From contig NZ_KB903836.1 of the NCBI RefSeq assembly GCF_000379825.1, positions 62,599-126,598 of the forward strand: 64,000 bases of DNA, written 5' to 3'. How positions within the stretch are numbered: the first letter of the stretch is position 1; each line of letters opens with the position of its first letter. Origin of the DNA: Longispora albida DSM 44784 (GTDB lineage Bacteria > Actinomycetota > Actinomycetes > Mycobacteriales > Micromonosporaceae). The notes beneath the pieces are model-generated. The model was given only the letters and a program-made list of their open reading frames with translations. It did not search any database and was not told the DNA's origin. This document shows positions 9,763 to 22,240 of this stretch, one piece after another. A program made the translations under genes and the position numbers.

Positions 9763-12700
9763 CTGTCCTGTCCTACGCCCAGCAGCGGCTGTGGTTCCTG
9801 AACCAGCTCGAAGGATCGAGCGCCACGTACAACATGCCGTTCGCGCTGCGCCTCACCGGTGAGCTGCACCTGCCCGCGCTCCGGGCCGCGCTCGCCGACG
9901 TGCTCGGCCGGCACGAGAGCCTGCGCACCGTTTTCCCGGAACACGACGGCGTACCCGTCCAGCAGATCCTCGAAGCCCCGGCCCTGGACCTCACCGCCGA
10001 GCCGATCGCGGCCACCGGCCTGGCCGCCGCGCTCACACAGGCAGGCCGGGAACCGTTCGACCTGTCGGGTGACCTGCCGCTGCGGGCCCGGCTCTTCGCC
10101 CTCGAACCGGGCGTGCACGTGCTCCTGCTCGTCGTGCACCACATCGCCGGTGACGGCTGGTCGATCGCGCCGCTGATGCGGGACCTGTCCGAGGCCTACG
10201 CCGCCCGGCTCGGCGGGCAGGCCCCGGACTGGGAGGAACTGCCGGTCCAGTACGCCGACTACAGCCTGTGGCAGCGCGAACTGCTCGGAGAGGAACACGG
10301 CGTCCTCGAAGAGCAGCTCGGCTACTGGCGTGGCGCGCTCGCCGGTGCCCCGGCCGAGATCGCGCTGCCCTTCGACCGCAGGCACCCGGCCGTGCCGTCC
10401 CACCACGGCGACCGGGTGACGTTCACGATCCCCGCCCCGGTACACCAGGGGCTGGTACGCCTGGCCCGTGAGGCCGACGCGACCCTGTTCATGGTCCTGG
10501 AGACCGCCGTCGCGGCGCTCCTGCACCGGATGGGCGCTGGTGAGGACATCCCGCTCGGCACCGCCGTGGCCGGCCGCACCGACGAGGCCCTCGACGACCT
10601 GGTGGGCTTCTTCGTCAACACGCTCGTGCTGCGCGCGGACGTGTCGGGCGAGCCGACGTTCCGTGAGCTGCTGGCACGGGTCAGGGAGACGGCGCTGGGT
10701 GCGTACGCCCACCAGGACATCCCCTTCGACCGGCTCGTCGAGGAACTGGCCCCGGCCCGCTCGCTCGCCAGGTCGGCGCTGTTCCAGGTGATGGTGCTGC
10801 TCCAGAACAACGCGACGGCCGGGCTGGACCTGCCGGGGCTGCGCGCCGAGGCGGAGCAGGTGGTGCTGAACGTCGCCAAGTTCGACCTGCTCATCAACTT
10901 CACCGAGCGGCCGTCCGATGTGGAGTGCGTCATCGAGTACGCCACGGACGTGTTCGACGCACCCACCGTGGAGGCCATCGCCGCGCGGCTTGGCACCGTG
11001 CTCGCCGCCCTCGCCAACGACCCCGGCATGCTCGTCCGGGACGTCGAACTGCTCGGCGAGGCCGAGCGCCGGGCTCTCACCGCCCCTCCGGCGGTCTCCG
11101 GGACCACAGCGGACACGATCGTGTCCCTGTTCGAGACCCAGGCCGCCGCCCGGCCGGACGCCATCGCGCTGACCTGCGGCGACACCGGCATGACGTACGG
11201 CGAGCTGAACGCCGCCGCCAACCGGCTGGCCCATCACCTGATCGCCCGGGGCGCGGGGCCGGGCGAACTGGTCGGCATCCGCTTCCCGCGCTGCCACGAG
11301 GCTGTCGTCGCGCTGCTCGGCGTGCTCAAGGCCGGGGCGGCGTACCTGCCGATCGACCCGTCATACCCGGCCGACCGGATCGACTACATGCTCGCCGACG
11401 CCCAGCCGGTCCTCACCGTGACCCCGGAGACCCTGGCGGCCACGGCGGGGGAGCCGGCCACGAACCCGGCCGTGGACCTCTCGCCGGACCATCCGGCATA
11501 CGTCATCTACACCTCCGGCTCGACCGGCCGTCCCAAGGGCGTGCTCATCCCGCACGCCAACGTCGCCCGGCTGATGTCGCAGACGGAGGACTGGTTCGGG
11601 TTCGGCCCGCAGGACGTGTGGACACTCTTCCACTCCTACGCCTTCGACTTCTCCGTCTGGGAACTGTGGGGCGCGCTGCTCTACGGCGGCCGGCTCGTCG
11701 TGGTGTCCTACGCCGACAGCCGCTCACCGGAGGACTTCCTCCGCCTGCTGGTCACCGAGCAGGTCACCGTGCTCAACCAGACCCCCTCGGCCTTCTACCA
11801 GCTGATGGCCGCCGACCGGGACAACCAGGCCCTCGGAGCCCAGCTGTCGCTGCGTACCGTCATCTTCGGCGGGGAGGCCCTGGACCTGGGCCGGCTCGCC
11901 GACTGGTACAGCAGGCACGATCCGGCCGCCACGGTGCTGGTCAACATGTACGGCATCACCGAGACCACCGTGCACGTCTCGTACCTGGCTCTCGACGCGG
12001 AGTCGGCAGCGGCCCTGCCCGGCTCCGTGGTCGGCGGGCCGATCCCCGACCTCGCCATGTACGTGCTCGACGAGCGCCTGCGGCCGGTACCGGCCGGCGT
12101 GGCCGGTGAGCTCTACGTCGCGGGCGCTGGCCTGGCGCACGGCTACCTCAACCGGCCGGACCTGACGGCGGGGCGGTTCGTCGCCAACCCGTTCGCGGAC
12201 GGCTCCCGGCTCTACCGCACCGGCGACGTCGGCCGCTGGCTGCCCAGCGGGCTCCTGGAGTACCTGGGCCGCAGCGACGACCAGGTGCAGCTGCGCGGCT
12301 TCCGCGTCGAACTCGGCGAGATCGAGCAGATACTCGCCCAGCAGCCCGGCGTCACCGGCGCGGCGGTACTCGTCCGTGACGACCGGCTGATCGGCTACGT
12401 GACCGGCGACGCGCACCCGGACCGGGTACGCGAGGAAGCCTCCCGGGTCCTGCCCGACTACATGGTGCCCTCAGCCGTCGTGGTGCTGCCGTCCTTCCCG
12501 CTGACCGGCAACGGCAAGCTCGACCGCGCGGCCCTGCCCGCGCCGGACTTCACGAGCAGTGGGGCCGGCCGCGAGCCGCGTACCCCGGCCGAGGAGATCC
12601 TCTGCGGACTGTTCGCCGAGGTGCTGGGCGTGGAATCGGTCGGAGCGGACGATGACTTCTTCGCGCTCGGCGGCCACTCGCTGCTCGCCACCCGGCTCGC

Positions 12701-15700
12701 GTCCCGGGCCCGGTCTGCGCTCGGCGTCGAGCTGCCCGTCCGCGAGGTCTTCGCCGCGCCGACCCCGGCCCGGCTGGCTGCGGTCGCTGAGGCGGCGGCT
12801 GGCACGGTACGGCCGAGGCTGCGCCCGATGGAGCTGCCCGACCCGCTGCCGTTGTCGGCCGCTCAGCAGCGGCTGTGGTTCCTCAGCCAGCTCGACGGGC
12901 CCAGCGCCACCTACAACATGCCGTACGCGCTGCGCCTGACCGGTGACCTCGACGCCGCCGCGCTGCTGGCCGCGCTGAACGACCTCGTGGCCAGGCACGA
13001 GAGCCTGCGCACGGTGTACCCGGCGCACGAGGGCGAGCCGCGCCAGGTGATCCTGGCGGACGCGGCCGTCGAGCTGGCGGAGCGCGCCGTCGAGCCCGCG
13101 GCACTCGCACGGGAACTGGCCAGGGCCGCCGCCGTGAAGTTCGACCTGGCCAGCCAGCTTCCGCTGCGCGCGTCGCTGTGGTCGGTCGCGCCGGGCGAGC
13201 ACGTGCTCGTACTCGTGATCCATCACATCGCCGGCGACGGCTGGTCGATGGCTCCGCTGCTGCGTGACCTGTCTGCGGCGTACGCGAGCCGGGTGGCCGG
13301 TGAGGCGCCACAGTGGACGGAGCTGCCCGTCCGGTACGCCGACTACACGATGTGGCAGCGCGAGCTGCTCGGCTCCCACGCCGACCCGGAGAGCCTGATC
13401 AGCCAGCAGCTCCGGTACTGGAAGGAAACCCTGGCCGGGGCACCGCAGGAGCTGGAGCTGCCCTTCGACCGGCCGCACCCGGCGGTCGCGTCCCACCAGG
13501 GCGGGCACATCCGGTTCCAGCTCAGCGCCGGCCTGCACCGTGCGCTGCTCAAGGTCGCGCGGGAGACCGACACCACGCTGTACATGGTGCTCCAGGCGGC
13601 TTTCGGCGTCCTCCTGCACCGCGCCGGGGCCGGGGACGACATCCCGATCGGCGTGCCGGTCGCCGGGCGGACCGACGAGGCACTCGACGACCTCGCAGGC
13701 TTCTTCGTCAACACCCTGGTGCTGCGGACCGACCTGAGTGGCAATCCGGCCTTCGGTGAGCTGCTGGCCCGGGTACGCGAGACGGCACTGAGCGCCTACG
13801 CCCACCAGGACGTCCCCTTCGAGCGGGTGGTGGAGGAGCTGGCCCCGGCCCGTTCGGCGTCCCGCCAGCCGCTCGTCCAGGTGCTCCTGGCCCTCCAGAA
13901 CACCGCCCACGCCGGCCTGGAGTTCCCGGGGCTCGGTGTCACGCCCGAGCCGGTGAGCATGAACGTGGCGAAGTTCGACCTGCTGGCCAGCTTCGAGGAG
14001 CAGGGCGGCAGCGGCGAGCCGGGCGGGCTCAACGGTGTCGTCGAGTACGCAGCCGACGTCTTCGACCGCTCCACCGCGCAGTCCCTCACGAGCAGGCTGA
14101 TCAGCATCCTGGAAGCCGTGGCGGCCGACCCGCACGCGCCGCTGGCCCGGATCGGTGCCCTGTCGGCAGCCGAGAACGAGCTGATGCTGGCCGCCGGGGA
14201 CCGTACGCGGCCGGCCGTCCAGGGGACCGTGCCCGAGCTGTTCGCCGCGCAGGCCGCGCGTACGCCGGACGCCCCGGCACTGTGGATGGACGGCACCACC
14301 GTCAGCTACGCCGAGCTCGACGCCCGCGCCAACCGGCTCGCGCACCGGCTGATCGCCGCCGGTACCAGGCGCGAGGTGCCGGTGGCCGTGCTGATGGAAC
14401 GCTCGGTCGACCTGGTCGTGGCGCTCCTCGCCGTGCTCAAGGCCGGCGGCGCGTACGTGCCGCTGCTGCCCGACTACCCCGCCGAGCGGCTGAGCTGGAT
14501 CGCCTCACAGGCCGGAGCCCGGGTACTCCTGGTGGACCCGGCACTGTCAGATGTGGAGTTCGACCACTCCGCGACCGTGCTCACCGTGACCGGGGACGGC
14601 CCGGAGCACGACCCGGCCGTCGAGCTGCACCCGGACAACCTCAGCTACATCATGTACACCTCCGGCTCCACCGGCCGCCCCAAGGGCGTGGCGATCCGGC
14701 ATCGCGACATCGTGGCTCTCGCCGCCGACGGCCACTGGGACGGCGGTGCGCACGAGCGGGTGCTGTGCCGCTCCCCGCACGCCTTCGACGCGTCCACCTA
14801 CGAGCTGTGGGTGCCGCTGCTGCGTGGCGGGACGGTCGTGATCGCCCCGCCGGGTGAGCTCGACCTGCCCGCGCTGGCCCGCACGATCTCCGAAGGGCGG
14901 GTGACCTCGGCCTTCCTCACCACGGCCCTGTTCAACCTGCTGGTCGAGGAAGGGCCGGAGCACCTGGCCGGGCTGCGCGAGATCCTCACCGGAGGCGAGG
15001 CTGGCAGCCCCGCCGCGATGCGCCGGTTCCTGAAGAACTGCCCCAGCACCGTCCTCAGTCACGTGTACGGGCCCACCGAGGCCACCACCTTCGCCACGGC
15101 GTACCCGCTGGCCGACCCGGCGGAGCTGCCCGGAGACGAGGCCCCGATCGGCACTCCGCTCGACGGGATGCGCGCCTACGTCCTCGACCAGTACCTCCAG
15201 CCGGTGCCGGCCGGGGTCACCGGCGAGCTGTACCTGGCGGGCGCTGGCCTGGCGCGCGGCTACACCGGCCGGGCCGACCTGACTGCCGAGCGGTTCGTCG
15301 CCGACCCCACCGGCCGGGCCGGCTCGCGGATGTACCGCACCGGCGACCTCGTCCGGTGGAACCCGTCCGGGCAGATCGTCTTCGTCGGCCGGGCCGACGG
15401 GCAGGTGAAGCTGCGCGGGTTCCGGATCGAGCTGGGCGAGATCGAGGCTGTCCTCGCCGCGCACGACGACGTGGGCCAGACCGTCGTGGTGGTCCGCGAG
15501 GACCGCCTGGTCGGCTACGTCACCCCGGGCCGGGCCGGCCGCCCGGTGAGCGCCACCGAGGTCCGTGAGCACGCCGCGCGCCGGCTGCCGGAGTTCATGG
15601 TGCCGGCGGTGATCGTGCCGCTGGATGGCCTGCCGCTGACCACGAACGGCAAGGTGGACCGCCGGGCGCTGCCGGCACCGGATCTCGCGGTGCTGGCCGG

Positions 15701-18700
15701 TCCGGTCCGTGCGCCCCGTAACGAGCGCGAGGAGATCCTGTGCGGGCTCTTCGCCGGGCTGCTCGGCACTCCCGTGGCCGGGATCGACGACGACTTCTTC
15801 GCGCTGGGCGGGCACTCGCTGCTCGCGACCAGGCTGGTGTCGCGGGTCCGTGCGGCCCTCGGGGCGGAGATCGCCGTACGGGACGTGTTCACCGCGTCCA
15901 CGCCGGCCCGGCTCGCCGCGCTCGTGGCGAACGCCGCCAGTGGTACCCGGCCCGCGCTGCACGCGATGCCCCGCCCGGCTCAGGTTCCGCTGTCTGCGGC
16001 CCAGCGCCGGCTGTGGTTCCTGCATCAGCTGGAGGGGCCGAGTGCCACGTACAACATGCCGGTACTGCTCCGGCTGACCGGCGCCCTCGACCAGGCGGCG
16101 CTCCGGGCGGCCCTGGACGACCTCGCCCGCCGGCACGAAACCCTCCGTACCGTGTTCGCCGACGACGGTGGCACCCCGGTCCAGCGGGTACTCGAACCGG
16201 CCCGCCTGCCACTGGAGACGGTACGCGTCGAGGCTTCCGGGCTGGGGCACGCCCTGGCCGGCGCGTCCGGGTACCGCTTCGACCTCGCCGCCGAGGCGCC
16301 AGCCCGCGCGTGGCTGTTCGAGCTGGGGGAGCGCGAACACGTGCTCGCCATCGTGATGCACCACATCGCTGGCGACGGCTGGTCGATGACCCCGCTGCTG
16401 CGTGACCTGGCCCAGGCGTACACCGCCCGTACCGGCGGCCGCGCGCCGGACTGGGCCCCGCTGCCCGTGCAGTACGCCGACTACACGCTCTGGCAGCGCG
16501 ACCTGCTCGACGGTGTCCGCGACACGCAGCTCGGCTACTGGCGTCAGGCGCTCGCCGGCGCGCCCGCCGAGCTGGAACTGCCCTTCGACCGGCCCCGCCC
16601 GGCCGTGCCCTCGTACCGGGGCGGGCACGTGCCGTTCACGGTCGGCCCGAAGCTGCACGCCGCGCTGGTCGGCCTGGCCAGGGAACAGGACGCGACGCTG
16701 CACATGGTGCTCCAGGCCGCGCTCGCGGTACTGCTGCACCGGCTGGGAGCCGGCGAGGACCTGCCGATCGGGACGCCGGTGGCTGGCCGTACAGACGAAG
16801 CTCTTGATGATCTGGTGGGTTTCTTCGTCAACACGCTGGTGCTGCGCGCCGACCTGTCTGGTGACCCGGCGTTCACCGAGCTGCTGGCGCGGGTGCGCGA
16901 GTCCGCACTGGACGGTTACGCGCACCAGGACGTGCCCTTCGACCACCTCGTGGAGGAACTGGCCCCGGACCGCTCCCTGGCACGGCAGCCGCTGTTCCAG
17001 GTGATGTGCGTGCTCCAGAACAACGCGCGCGGCCAGCACCGCTTCGGCGGCCTGCACGTGTCGGCCGAACCGGCGGGCCTGCCCGTCGCCAAGTTCGACC
17101 TGACTGCCGTCTTCTCCGAGCAGCCCGGCCGCCAGGGCGAACCGGCGGGCCTGGCCGGCGTGCTGGAGTACGCCACGGACCTGTTCGACCGCGCCACCGC
17201 CGAGGTGCTGGCCGAGCGGCTGGTCCGGGTCCTCGAAGCCGTCACCGCGGCTCCGGCGCGCCCGGTCGGCCAGGTGGACGTGCTCACGCCCGCCGAGCGG
17301 GAGAACGTGCTGGTGACCTGGAACGACACCAGTACCCCGGTGCAGACCGGCACGCTCGCGGCGCTGTTCGCGGCGCAGGTGGCCCGGACACCGGACGCGA
17401 CGGCGGTCATCGGCGACGACGTGACGCTCAGCTACGCCGAGCTCAACGCGCGCGCCAACGTCCTCGCCCGCTGGCTGATCAGCCAGGGAGCCGGGCCGGA
17501 GGACATCGTCGCGCTGTCCTTCCCGCGTTCCGTGCACTGGGTGATCGCCATGCTCGCGGTCACCAAGGCCGGCGCGGCTTTCCTGCCGATCGACCCGTCC
17601 TACCCGGCCGACCGGATCAGGTACATGGCGGGCGACGCCCGCCCGGTCCTGCTGCTGACCGTCGCCGACACGGCCGGTGAGCTGCCCGAACTCGGCGTCC
17701 CGCTGGCGCTGCTGGACTCGGAGGAGGTCGTCACCGCGCTCGCGGGGCTGCCGGCCAGCCCGGTGTCCGATGTGGACCGGGTGCGCCCGCTGGCCCTGGC
17801 GAACACGGCGTACGTCATCTACACGTCCGGCTCCACCGGCCGTCCCAAGGGTGTCGCCGTCAGCCACGCCGGCATCGCGAGCCTGGTGCTGGCGAAGGCC
17901 GGCCGGTACGGGATCAGCCGCCACAGCCGGGTGCTCCAGTTCGCCTCGCCGAGCTTCGACGCGGCCATCGCCGACATCTGCCCGGCGCTGCTGTCCGGCG
18001 CGGCCCTGGTCGTGCCGTCGGCTGAGCGCCTCACGGTCGGCCCGCAGCTGGCTGCCACGATCGCGGAGACCGGCGTGACGCAGGCGACGCTGCCGCCAGC
18101 CGCGCTGGCCGTCCTCGCGGAAGAAACCCTTTCCGGTGTACGCGTCCTCGCGGTCGCCGGCGAGGCACCTTCCTCCGACGTGGTGGACCGCTGGTCGGCT
18201 GGCCGGACGATGGTCAACGCCTACGGGCCGACGGAGACCACGGTCTGCGCCACGATCAGCGAGCCGCTGGCAGCAGGGGCCGGACCGGCTCCGATCGGCG
18301 CCCCGATCGCCAACACCAGGGTGTACGTGCTCGACGCCCGGCTGAGCCCCGTGCCACCCGGTGCGGCAGGCGAGCTGTACGTGGCGGGCTCCGGCCTCGC
18401 CCGTGGCTACCTGCGCCGCCCGGACCTGACATCCGACCGGTTCGTGGCCTGCCCGTGGGGCCGGCCGGGTGGGCGGATGTACCGCACCGGTGACCTGGTC
18501 CGCTGGGGCGCCGACGGCCAGCTGGTCTTCATCGGCCGGACCGACGACCAGGTGAAGGTACGCGGGTTCCGGATCGAGCTGGGCGAGGTGACCCGGGCCG
18601 TGGCCACGTGCCCTGGCGTCCGCCAGGCCGTGGTGATCGCCCGCGAGGACCGGCCGGGGGACAAGCGCCTGGTGGCGTACGTGACCGGGCATGCCCTGGA

Positions 18701-20273
18701 GCCATCCGGGGTGCGGGAACACGCGGCCCGGGAACTGCCCGGCTACATGGTGCCTGCGGTGGTGGTCCTCGACGTGCTCCCGCTGACCAGCAACGGCAAG
18801 GTCGACAAGGCGGCGCTGCCAGCCCCGGCCCTCGCCGCCGAGCAGGGCAGGGCCCCGCGCGACGCCCGCGAGGAAGTCCTCTGCGGACTGTTCGCCGAGG
18901 AACTGGGCGCGCCGGCGGTGAGCATCGACGACGACTTCTTCACCCTCGGCGGCCACTCGCTGCTGGCCACCCGGCTCGCGGCCCGGATCAGGGCGACGCT
19001 CGATGTGGAGGTGTCGGTCCGCGACATCTTCCTCGGCCGGACCGTGGCCGGGCTGGCCGAAGCGCTGTCCGGTACCGCCCGGCGCGGCGCCGACCTGACA
19101 GCCGACGCCCAGCTAGACCCGTCGATCGTCATTGGTACCGGGGCCGTGCGCGCCGAGCCGGAGCACATCCTGCTCACCGGCGCGACGGGCTTCCTGGGTT
19201 CCTTCCTGCTCACCGAGCTGCTGAAGGCGTACCCGGCGGCGCGGATCACCTGCCCCGTCCGGGCGGAGGACCAGGTCGGCGCGATGGCGAGGATCGAGCG
19301 GAGCCTGCGCCGGTACCAGCTGTGGGACGAACGGGTCCGCGAGCGCGTCACCGCGATCCCTGGCGACCTGGAGCAGCCCCAGCTGGGCCTGACCGGCGCG
19401 CGGTTCGCCGAGCTGGCCGCGAACGTGGACGTGATCTACCACAACGGGGCGCGCGTGCACCTCGCCGACCCGTACGAGCGGATGCGCGCGGCCAACGTGC
19501 ACGCCACAGTGGACATTCTCCGGCTGGCCGCCGGGCGGGCGGTGCCCGTGCACTACGTGTCCACCGGCAGCGTGCTGATCGCCGCCGGCGAGAACCCGCC
19601 GCTGCTCACCGAGGACCGGCGGGTGGAGGCGGGCCAGGTACCGGCCAACGGGTACATCCAGACCAAGTGGGTGGCCGAGGAACTGGTCCGCGAGGCTGGG
19701 CGGCGCGGCCTGCCCGTGGCGATCTACCGGCCGGGCCGGATCAGCGGTGCGGTCACCACCGGAGCGACCGGCGAGGGCGACGCGTTCTGGAACATGATCC
19801 GCGCCTGCGTCGAACTCGGCGCGGCCCCCGACGGCGGCCAGCTCACCCCCGTCGACCTGGTACCCGTCGACTACGTGGCCGCAGCGCTCGTGCAGCTGTC
19901 CCGTTCGGCCTCCGGCGGGGCGTACAACCTGATCAACCCGGAACTGACCCGGCCGGAGGACGTGCTCGACGCGGTCCGCGCCGCCGGGTACCCGGTGCGC
20001 AGCCTGCCCGCAGCCGAATGGGCCGCCGAACTGACGGCGGCGGCGCGCACCGCCGGAGCGGGCAGCTCCCTGCCAGGGGTGGCGCTCCTGCACGGCGGCG
20101 CCCCCGCCCCTGGTGACGGCAAACCCAGCCAGGCACCCCGTTTCGACCATGCCAGCACCCTGCGCGGACTCGCCAGCTCCGGCATCGCCTGCCCGGCCAT
20201 CGGCCCCGGCACGCTGCGGCGCTACGTCGAGTTCTTCGCAGCCACCGGTTTCCTTCCCGAGGAGCGTTCATGA
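9759..20273 (+). CDS. NRPS, three modules with terminal thioester reductase: (C-A-PCP)x3-TD
   Basis: A 3504-residue synthetase. Module 3: C with HHIAGDG at 127-133, A (about 455-945), PCP Ser974. Module 4: C, A, PCP Ser2020. Module 5: C, A, PCP Ser3067. Each condensation domain keeps HHIAGDG. Pocket residues by eye: A3 D-F-W-N-I-G-M-V-H-K, the classic Thr code; A4 D-A-Y-F-L-G-V-T-F-K, Ile/Val-like; A5 D-A-A-T-A-A-A-V-C-K, closest to Phe/Tyr codes but with W239 and I299 replaced by Ala, so a larger pocket. The last 375 residues are a reductase with GATGFLG near 3139 and YIQTK (Tyr3299, Lys3303), which releases the chain with NADPH as an aldehyde or alcohol. No thioesterase. ATGA overlap with both neighbours. 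Confidence 0.94.
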   Translation: MTVLSYAQQRLWFLNQLEGSSATYNMPFALRLTGELHLPALRAALADVLGRHESLRTVFPEHDGVPVQQILEAPALDLTAEPIAATGLAAALTQAGREPFDLSGDLPLRARLFALEPGVHVLLLVVHHIAGDGWSIAPLMRDLSEAYAARLGGQAPDWEELPVQYADYSLWQRELLGEEHGVLEEQLGYWRGALAGAPAEIALPFDRRHPAVPSHHGDRVTFTIPAPVHQGLVRLAREADATLFMVLETAVAALLHRMGAGEDIPLGTAVAGRTDEALDDLVGFFVNTLVLRADVSGEPTFRELLARVRETALGAYAHQDIPFDRLVEELAPARSLARSALFQVMVLLQNNATAGLDLPGLRAEAEQVVLNVAKFDLLINFTERPSDVECVIEYATDVFDAPTVEAIAARLGTVLAALANDPGMLVRDVELLGEAERRALTAPPAVSGTTADTIVSLFETQAAARPDAIALTCGDTGMTYGELNAAANRLAHHLIARGAGPGELVGIRFPRCHEAVVALLGVLKAGAAYLPIDPSYPADRIDYMLADAQPVLTVTPETLAATAGEPATNPAVDLSPDHPAYVIYTSGSTGRPKGVLIPHANVARLMSQTEDWFGFGPQDVWTLFHSYAFDFSVWELWGALLYGGRLVVVSYADSRSPEDFLRLLVTEQVTVLNQTPSAFYQLMAADRDNQALGAQLSLRTVIFGGEALDLGRLADWYSRHDPAATVLVNMYGITETTVHVSYLALDAESAAALPGSVVGGPIPDLAMYVLDERLRPVPAGVAGELYVAGAGLAHGYLNRPDLTAGRFVANPFADGSRLYRTGDVGRWLPSGLLEYLGRSDDQVQLRGFRVELGEIEQILAQQPGVTGAAVLVRDDRLIGYVTGDAHPDRVREEASRVLPDYMVPSAVVVLPSFPLTGNGKLDRAALPAPDFTSSGAGREPRTPAEEILCGLFAEVLGVESVGADDDFFALGGHSLLATRLASRARSALGVELPVREVFAAPTPARLAAVAEAAAGTVRPRLRPMELPDPLPLSAAQQRLWFLSQLDGPSATYNMPYALRLTGDLDAAALLAALNDLVARHESLRTVYPAHEGEPRQVILADAAVELAERAVEPAALARELARAAAVKFDLASQLPLRASLWSVAPGEHVLVLVIHHIAGDGWSMAPLLRDLSAAYASRVAGEAPQWTELPVRYADYTMWQRELLGSHADPESLISQQLRYWKETLAGAPQELELPFDRPHPAVASHQGGHIRFQLSAGLHRALLKVARETDTTLYMVLQAAFGVLLHRAGAGDDIPIGVPVAGRTDEALDDLAGFFVNTLVLRTDLSGNPAFGELLARVRETALSAYAHQDVPFERVVEELAPARSASRQPLVQVLLALQNTAHAGLEFPGLGVTPEPVSMNVAKFDLLASFEEQGGSGEPGGLNGVVEYAADVFDRSTAQSLTSRLISILEAVAADPHAPLARIGALSAAENELMLAAGDRTRPAVQGTVPELFAAQAARTPDAPALWMDGTTVSYAELDARANRLAHRLIAAGTRREVPVAVLMERSVDLVVALLAVLKAGGAYVPLLPDYPAERLSWIASQAGARVLLVDPALSDVEFDHSATVLTVTGDGPEHDPAVELHPDNLSYIMYTSGSTGRPKGVAIRHRDIVALAADGHWDGGAHERVLCRSPHAFDASTYELWVPLLRGGTVVIAPPGELDLPALARTISEGRVTSAFLTTALFNLLVEEGPEHLAGLREILTGGEAGSPAAMRRFLKNCPSTVLSHVYGPTEATTFATAYPLADPAELPGDEAPIGTPLDGMRAYVLDQYLQPVPAGVTGELYLAGAGLARGYTGRADLTAERFVADPTGRAGSRMYRTGDLVRWNPSGQIVFVGRADGQVKLRGFRIELGEIEAVLAAHDDVGQTVVVVREDRLVGYVTPGRAGRPVSATEVREHAARRLPEFMVPAVIVPLDGLPLTTNGKVDRRALPAPDLAVLAGPVRAPRNEREEILCGLFAGLLGTPVAGIDDDFFALGGHSLLATRLVSRVRAALGAEIAVRDVFTASTPARLAALVANAASGTRPALHAMPRPAQVPLSAAQRRLWFLHQLEGPSATYNMPVLLRLTGALDQAALRAALDDLARRHETLRTVFADDGGTPVQRVLEPARLPLETVRVEASGLGHALAGASGYRFDLAAEAPARAWLFELGEREHVLAIVMHHIAGDGWSMTPLLRDLAQAYTARTGGRAPDWAPLPVQYADYTLWQRDLLDGVRDTQLGYWRQALAGAPAELELPFDRPRPAVPSYRGGHVPFTVGPKLHAALVGLAREQDATLHMVLQAALAVLLHRLGAGEDLPIGTPVAGRTDEALDDLVGFFVNTLVLRADLSGDPAFTELLARVRESALDGYAHQDVPFDHLVEELAPDRSLARQPLFQVMCVLQNNARGQHRFGGLHVSAEPAGLPVAKFDLTAVFSEQPGRQGEPAGLAGVLEYATDLFDRATAEVLAERLVRVLEAVTAAPARPVGQVDVLTPAERENVLVTWNDTSTPVQTGTLAALFAAQVARTPDATAVIGDDVTLSYAELNARANVLARWLISQGAGPEDIVALSFPRSVHWVIAMLAVTKAGAAFLPIDPSYPADRIRYMAGDARPVLLLTVADTAGELPELGVPLALLDSEEVVTALAGLPASPVSDVDRVRPLALANTAYVIYTSGSTGRPKGVAVSHAGIASLVLAKAGRYGISRHSRVLQFASPSFDAAIADICPALLSGAALVVPSAERLTVGPQLAATIAETGVTQATLPPAALAVLAEETLSGVRVLAVAGEAPSSDVVDRWSAGRTMVNAYGPTETTVCATISEPLAAGAGPAPIGAPIANTRVYVLDARLSPVPPGAAGELYVAGSGLARGYLRRPDLTSDRFVACPWGRPGGRMYRTGDLVRWGADGQLVFIGRTDDQVKVRGFRIELGEVTRAVATCPGVRQAVVIAREDRPGDKRLVAYVTGHALEPSGVREHAARELPGYMVPAVVVLDVLPLTSNGKVDKAALPAPALAAEQGRAPRDAREEVLCGLFAEELGAPAVSIDDDFFTLGGHSLLATRLAARIRATLDVEVSVRDIFLGRTVAGLAEALSGTARRGADLTADAQLDPSIVIGTGAVRAEPEHILLTGATGFLGSFLLTELLKAYPAARITCPVRAEDQVGAMARIERSLRRYQLWDERVRERVTAIPGDLEQPQLGLTGARFAELAANVDVIYHNGARVHLADPYERMRAANVHATVDILRLAAGRAVPVHYVSTGSVLIAAGENPPLLTEDRRVEAGQVPANGYIQTKWVAEELVREAGRRGLPVAIYRPGRISGAVTTGATGEGDAFWNMIRACVELGAAPDGGQLTPVDLVPVDYVAAALVQLSRSASGGAYNLINPELTRPEDVLDAVRAAGYPVRSLPAAEWAAELTAAARTAGAGSSLPGVALLHGGAPAPGDGKPSQAPRFDHASTLRGLASSGIACPAIGPGTLRRYVEFFAATGFLPEERS

Positions 20274-21532
20274 GCCAGCCACTGATCCTGCGCAACAGGG
20301 CGTTCGCCCAGGTGTGGGCGGCACAGATCTTCAGCCAGGTCGCCACCCGGATGTTCCAGGTCGGTACCGTCTGGTGGGTCGTCAGCTCCGTCGCCGAGGC
20401 CAACCGTGGCAAGGCCACCGGCCCGTTCATGATGCTGGCGACCCTGCCGGCCGTCCTGCTCATCCCGGTCGTGGCACGGACACTGTCCCGTTATGCCAGC
20501 CGTACCGTGATGCGGACAGCCGAACTGGCCGCCGCCACAGTGGCCCTGGTACTCCTGGCCTGGTCGGTGGCCGGTGACCTCCCGCTGCTGGCGCCGTACC
20601 CTGCGGTCCTGCTGCTGGCCGCCGCCCAGTGCTTCTTCGATCCGTGCCTGACCAAGTCGGTACCCGAGATCGTCGACCGCGAGGACATCCAGCACGCCAC
20701 GTCGTTCGAGATGTCCACCCAGTCGATCGCGGGGCTGACCGGCGCGGTGGCCGGGCCGTTCCTCATCCACCTCGGCGGACCCGGAGCCCTGGTCGGCGTG
20801 TGCGCGGGAAGTTACCTGCTGTCCGCGCTGCTGCTGCACCTGGCGAGCTTCCGCCCCGTCCCGGCTCCGGCACCGGCTGCCGCTCCGGCTCAGCCCGCAC
20901 CGGCGGGTAGCGGCGGGACCGCGACGCTCACGGCTCCCGCCCCCGCTCGCCGCACGCTCCGGGCGGTACTCGCGGACCTGCCCTTCATCCGCGCCGTCCT
21001 GGTCTGCTTCGCCGCGGCGAACCTGTTCGCCACGGCTGGCGCGGTCATCTACCCGCTGTACGTGAAGAGCCTGTTCGGCGACAGCCCCGTGACGCTGGTC
21101 CTGTTCCAGTCCGCCATCGGGATCGGCATGATCATCGGGTCCTTCTCCGGGCCGCGCATCCCGGGCAAGCCCGCCACGCTCGGCGCGCTGTGCCTGACCG
21201 GGATCGCGGCAGGCCTCACCGTCCCGGGCCTGGTGACCAGCCGGGCCGTGATCCCCGTGGCGCTGCTGCTGGTCGGCTGGTGCGCCGGCGTGCTCGGCGT
21301 GAAGTTCGTGACCCTCTTCCAGCACACCGTCCCGGCCACCGACAAGCCGGTGTTCTTCGCGGCGATGCAGGCCCTGATGACGGTCACGTTCCCGATCGCC
21401 TCGATCAGCTTCGGCTTCCTCGGCGACGTCCTCGAACCGCGGACCCTCTGCCTGATCCAGGGCATCGGCCTCGTACCGGCCGCCATCGCACTCCTCGCCC
21501 TCCGCGGCCGCGAACCGTCCCCGGCCAGCTGA
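20270..21532 (+). CDS. MFS exporter, EntS-like
   Basis: A 420-residue polytopic membrane protein with about 11-12 hydrophobic helices. It opens [22 protein letters not shown], typical of the MFS_3/EntS group, which exports siderophores and peptides. A Pro/Ala-rich cytoplasmic linker at about residues 200-225 separates two six-helix halves. The ATG overlaps the TGA of the reductase-ending NRPS by 4 bp, so it belongs to that operon and most likely exports its product. Confidence 0.85.
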   Translation: MSQPLILRNRAFAQVWAAQIFSQVATRMFQVGTVWWVVSSVAEANRGKATGPFMMLATLPAVLLIPVVARTLSRYASRTVMRTAELAAATVALVLLAWSVAGDLPLLAPYPAVLLLAAAQCFFDPCLTKSVPEIVDREDIQHATSFEMSTQSIAGLTGAVAGPFLIHLGGPGALVGVCAGSYLLSALLLHLASFRPVPAPAPAAAPAQPAPAGSGGTATLTAPAPARRTLRAVLADLPFIRAVLVCFAAANLFATAGAVIYPLYVKSLFGDSPVTLVLFQSAIGIGMIIGSFSGPRIPGKPATLGALCLTGIAAGLTVPGLVTSRAVIPVALLLVGWCAGVLGVKFVTLFQHTVPATDKPVFFAAMQALMTVTFPIASISFGFLGDVLEPRTLCLIQGIGLVPAAIALLALRGREPSPAS

Positions 21533-21538
21533 TCCGGC

Positions 21539-21566
21539 CCGGGGGACCTCCCGCGAGGTCCCCCGG
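21539..21566. terminator. Bidirectional hairpin terminator
   Basis: A perfect 11-bp stem, CCGGGGGACCT paired with AGGTCCCCCGG, with a 6-nt loop. It lies 6 bp after the exporter stop and 9 bp before the stop of the convergent gene, so it can end both transcripts. There is no T-run, as is common in actinomycetes. Confidence 0.75.
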
Positions 21567-21575
21567 ACAGGACGG

Positions 21576-22097
21576 TCAGGTCGGGCGGGTTTCCCCTTCG
21601 TAGGGGATCCAGGCGAAGCCCGGGCCGAAGGGCACCAAGGCGGGGCTCGGCGGAAGCTGCTCCTTGAGTTCACTGGAGATGACCAGGCCCGGAATTGTTC
21701 CGTCAGCCAGGTCCTCGGAATAGTCACTGTTGAGTTCGGCAAGGCTGATGTATGACTCCGGGTTCCATCCGACGATCGCCGCACGGTAGCCGGTGCAACT
21801 GAGGAGGACATCGTAGAGGTGCCATCCGAGTGCGCTGAGTTCTGCCGCGGTCAGCGGGATGCGCTTTCTGCCCTGGTCGAAAACGGGACCGTAGCTGATC
21901 TGCCGAGGACAGACCGACACCTCCCAGTAGGGAGGTTCACCAGCCTTTTCGATTCTCAGCTTGCTCACGTAGGACGGAGCGAGCTGATGCTGTCCGGCTG
22001 TGGGTGCGGGCCAGATGGATGATGCGACCTTGACTGCCTGATCGGCGTCACGTTCGTTGTCGCCGAAGTTGATTGCCAGCATGAATGTGACAGCCAT
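21576..22097 (-). CDS. Hypothetical protein, 173 aa
   Basis: Not recognised. The ATG at 22097 follows GAAGGG; the frame continues upstream without coding character. The protein is soluble, with no signal peptide: an N-terminal MAVTFMLAINFG strand, a middle part that mentions CPRQISYGPVF and WHLYDVLLSCTGYRAAIVGW, and a Pro-rich end. Convergent with the exporter and separated from it by a shared terminator, so it is unlikely to belong to the biosynthetic operon. Confidence 0.5.
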   Translation of the reverse strand: MAVTFMLAINFGDNERDADQAVKVASSIWPAPTAGQHQLAPSYVSKLRIEKAGEPPYWEVSVCPRQISYGPVFDQGRKRIPLTAAELSALGWHLYDVLLSCTGYRAAIVGWNPESYISLAELNSDYSEDLADGTIPGLVISSELKEQLPPSPALVPFGPGFAWIPYEGETRPT

Positions 22098-22240
22098 GAC
22101 GCACCCTTCACGGGAAGTTGCTGATCGCAGCGATGCTAGCCCGCAGCCAGCCGGCGTGCGGCCCCGCGTGGTGGCACAGGCGTGCGTGTCCGGTACCGGC
22201 CTGGCCTGCACGGCTGGCTCTGGCAGATAGCCGAACCGGC

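Noticed and set aside
14547-18956. 1469-codon minus-strand open frame opposite NRPS 2
   Set aside because: Repetitive Gly/Arg/Val/His composition repeats with the NRPS modules on the other strand; no independent start signal or domain.
3562-20273. Siderophore NRPS (EntF-like starter C, MbtH, EntS-like exporter)
   Set aside because: No hydroxamate, catecholate or hydroxy-acid genes, no Ser/Orn-type pockets, no iron-uptake genes, and reductive rather than hydrolytic release; not excluded but unsupported.
19125-20273. Terminal domain as a thioesterase or epimerase
   Set aside because: It has a Rossmann GATGFLG and Tyr-x3-Lys of short-chain reductases, no GxSxG nucleophile and no HHxxxDG.
20222-21811. 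529-codon minus-strand frame opposite the exporter gene
   Set aside because: Asp/Glu/Gly/Arg-rich shadow crossing a terminator hairpin; the plus strand encodes a clear MFS protein.
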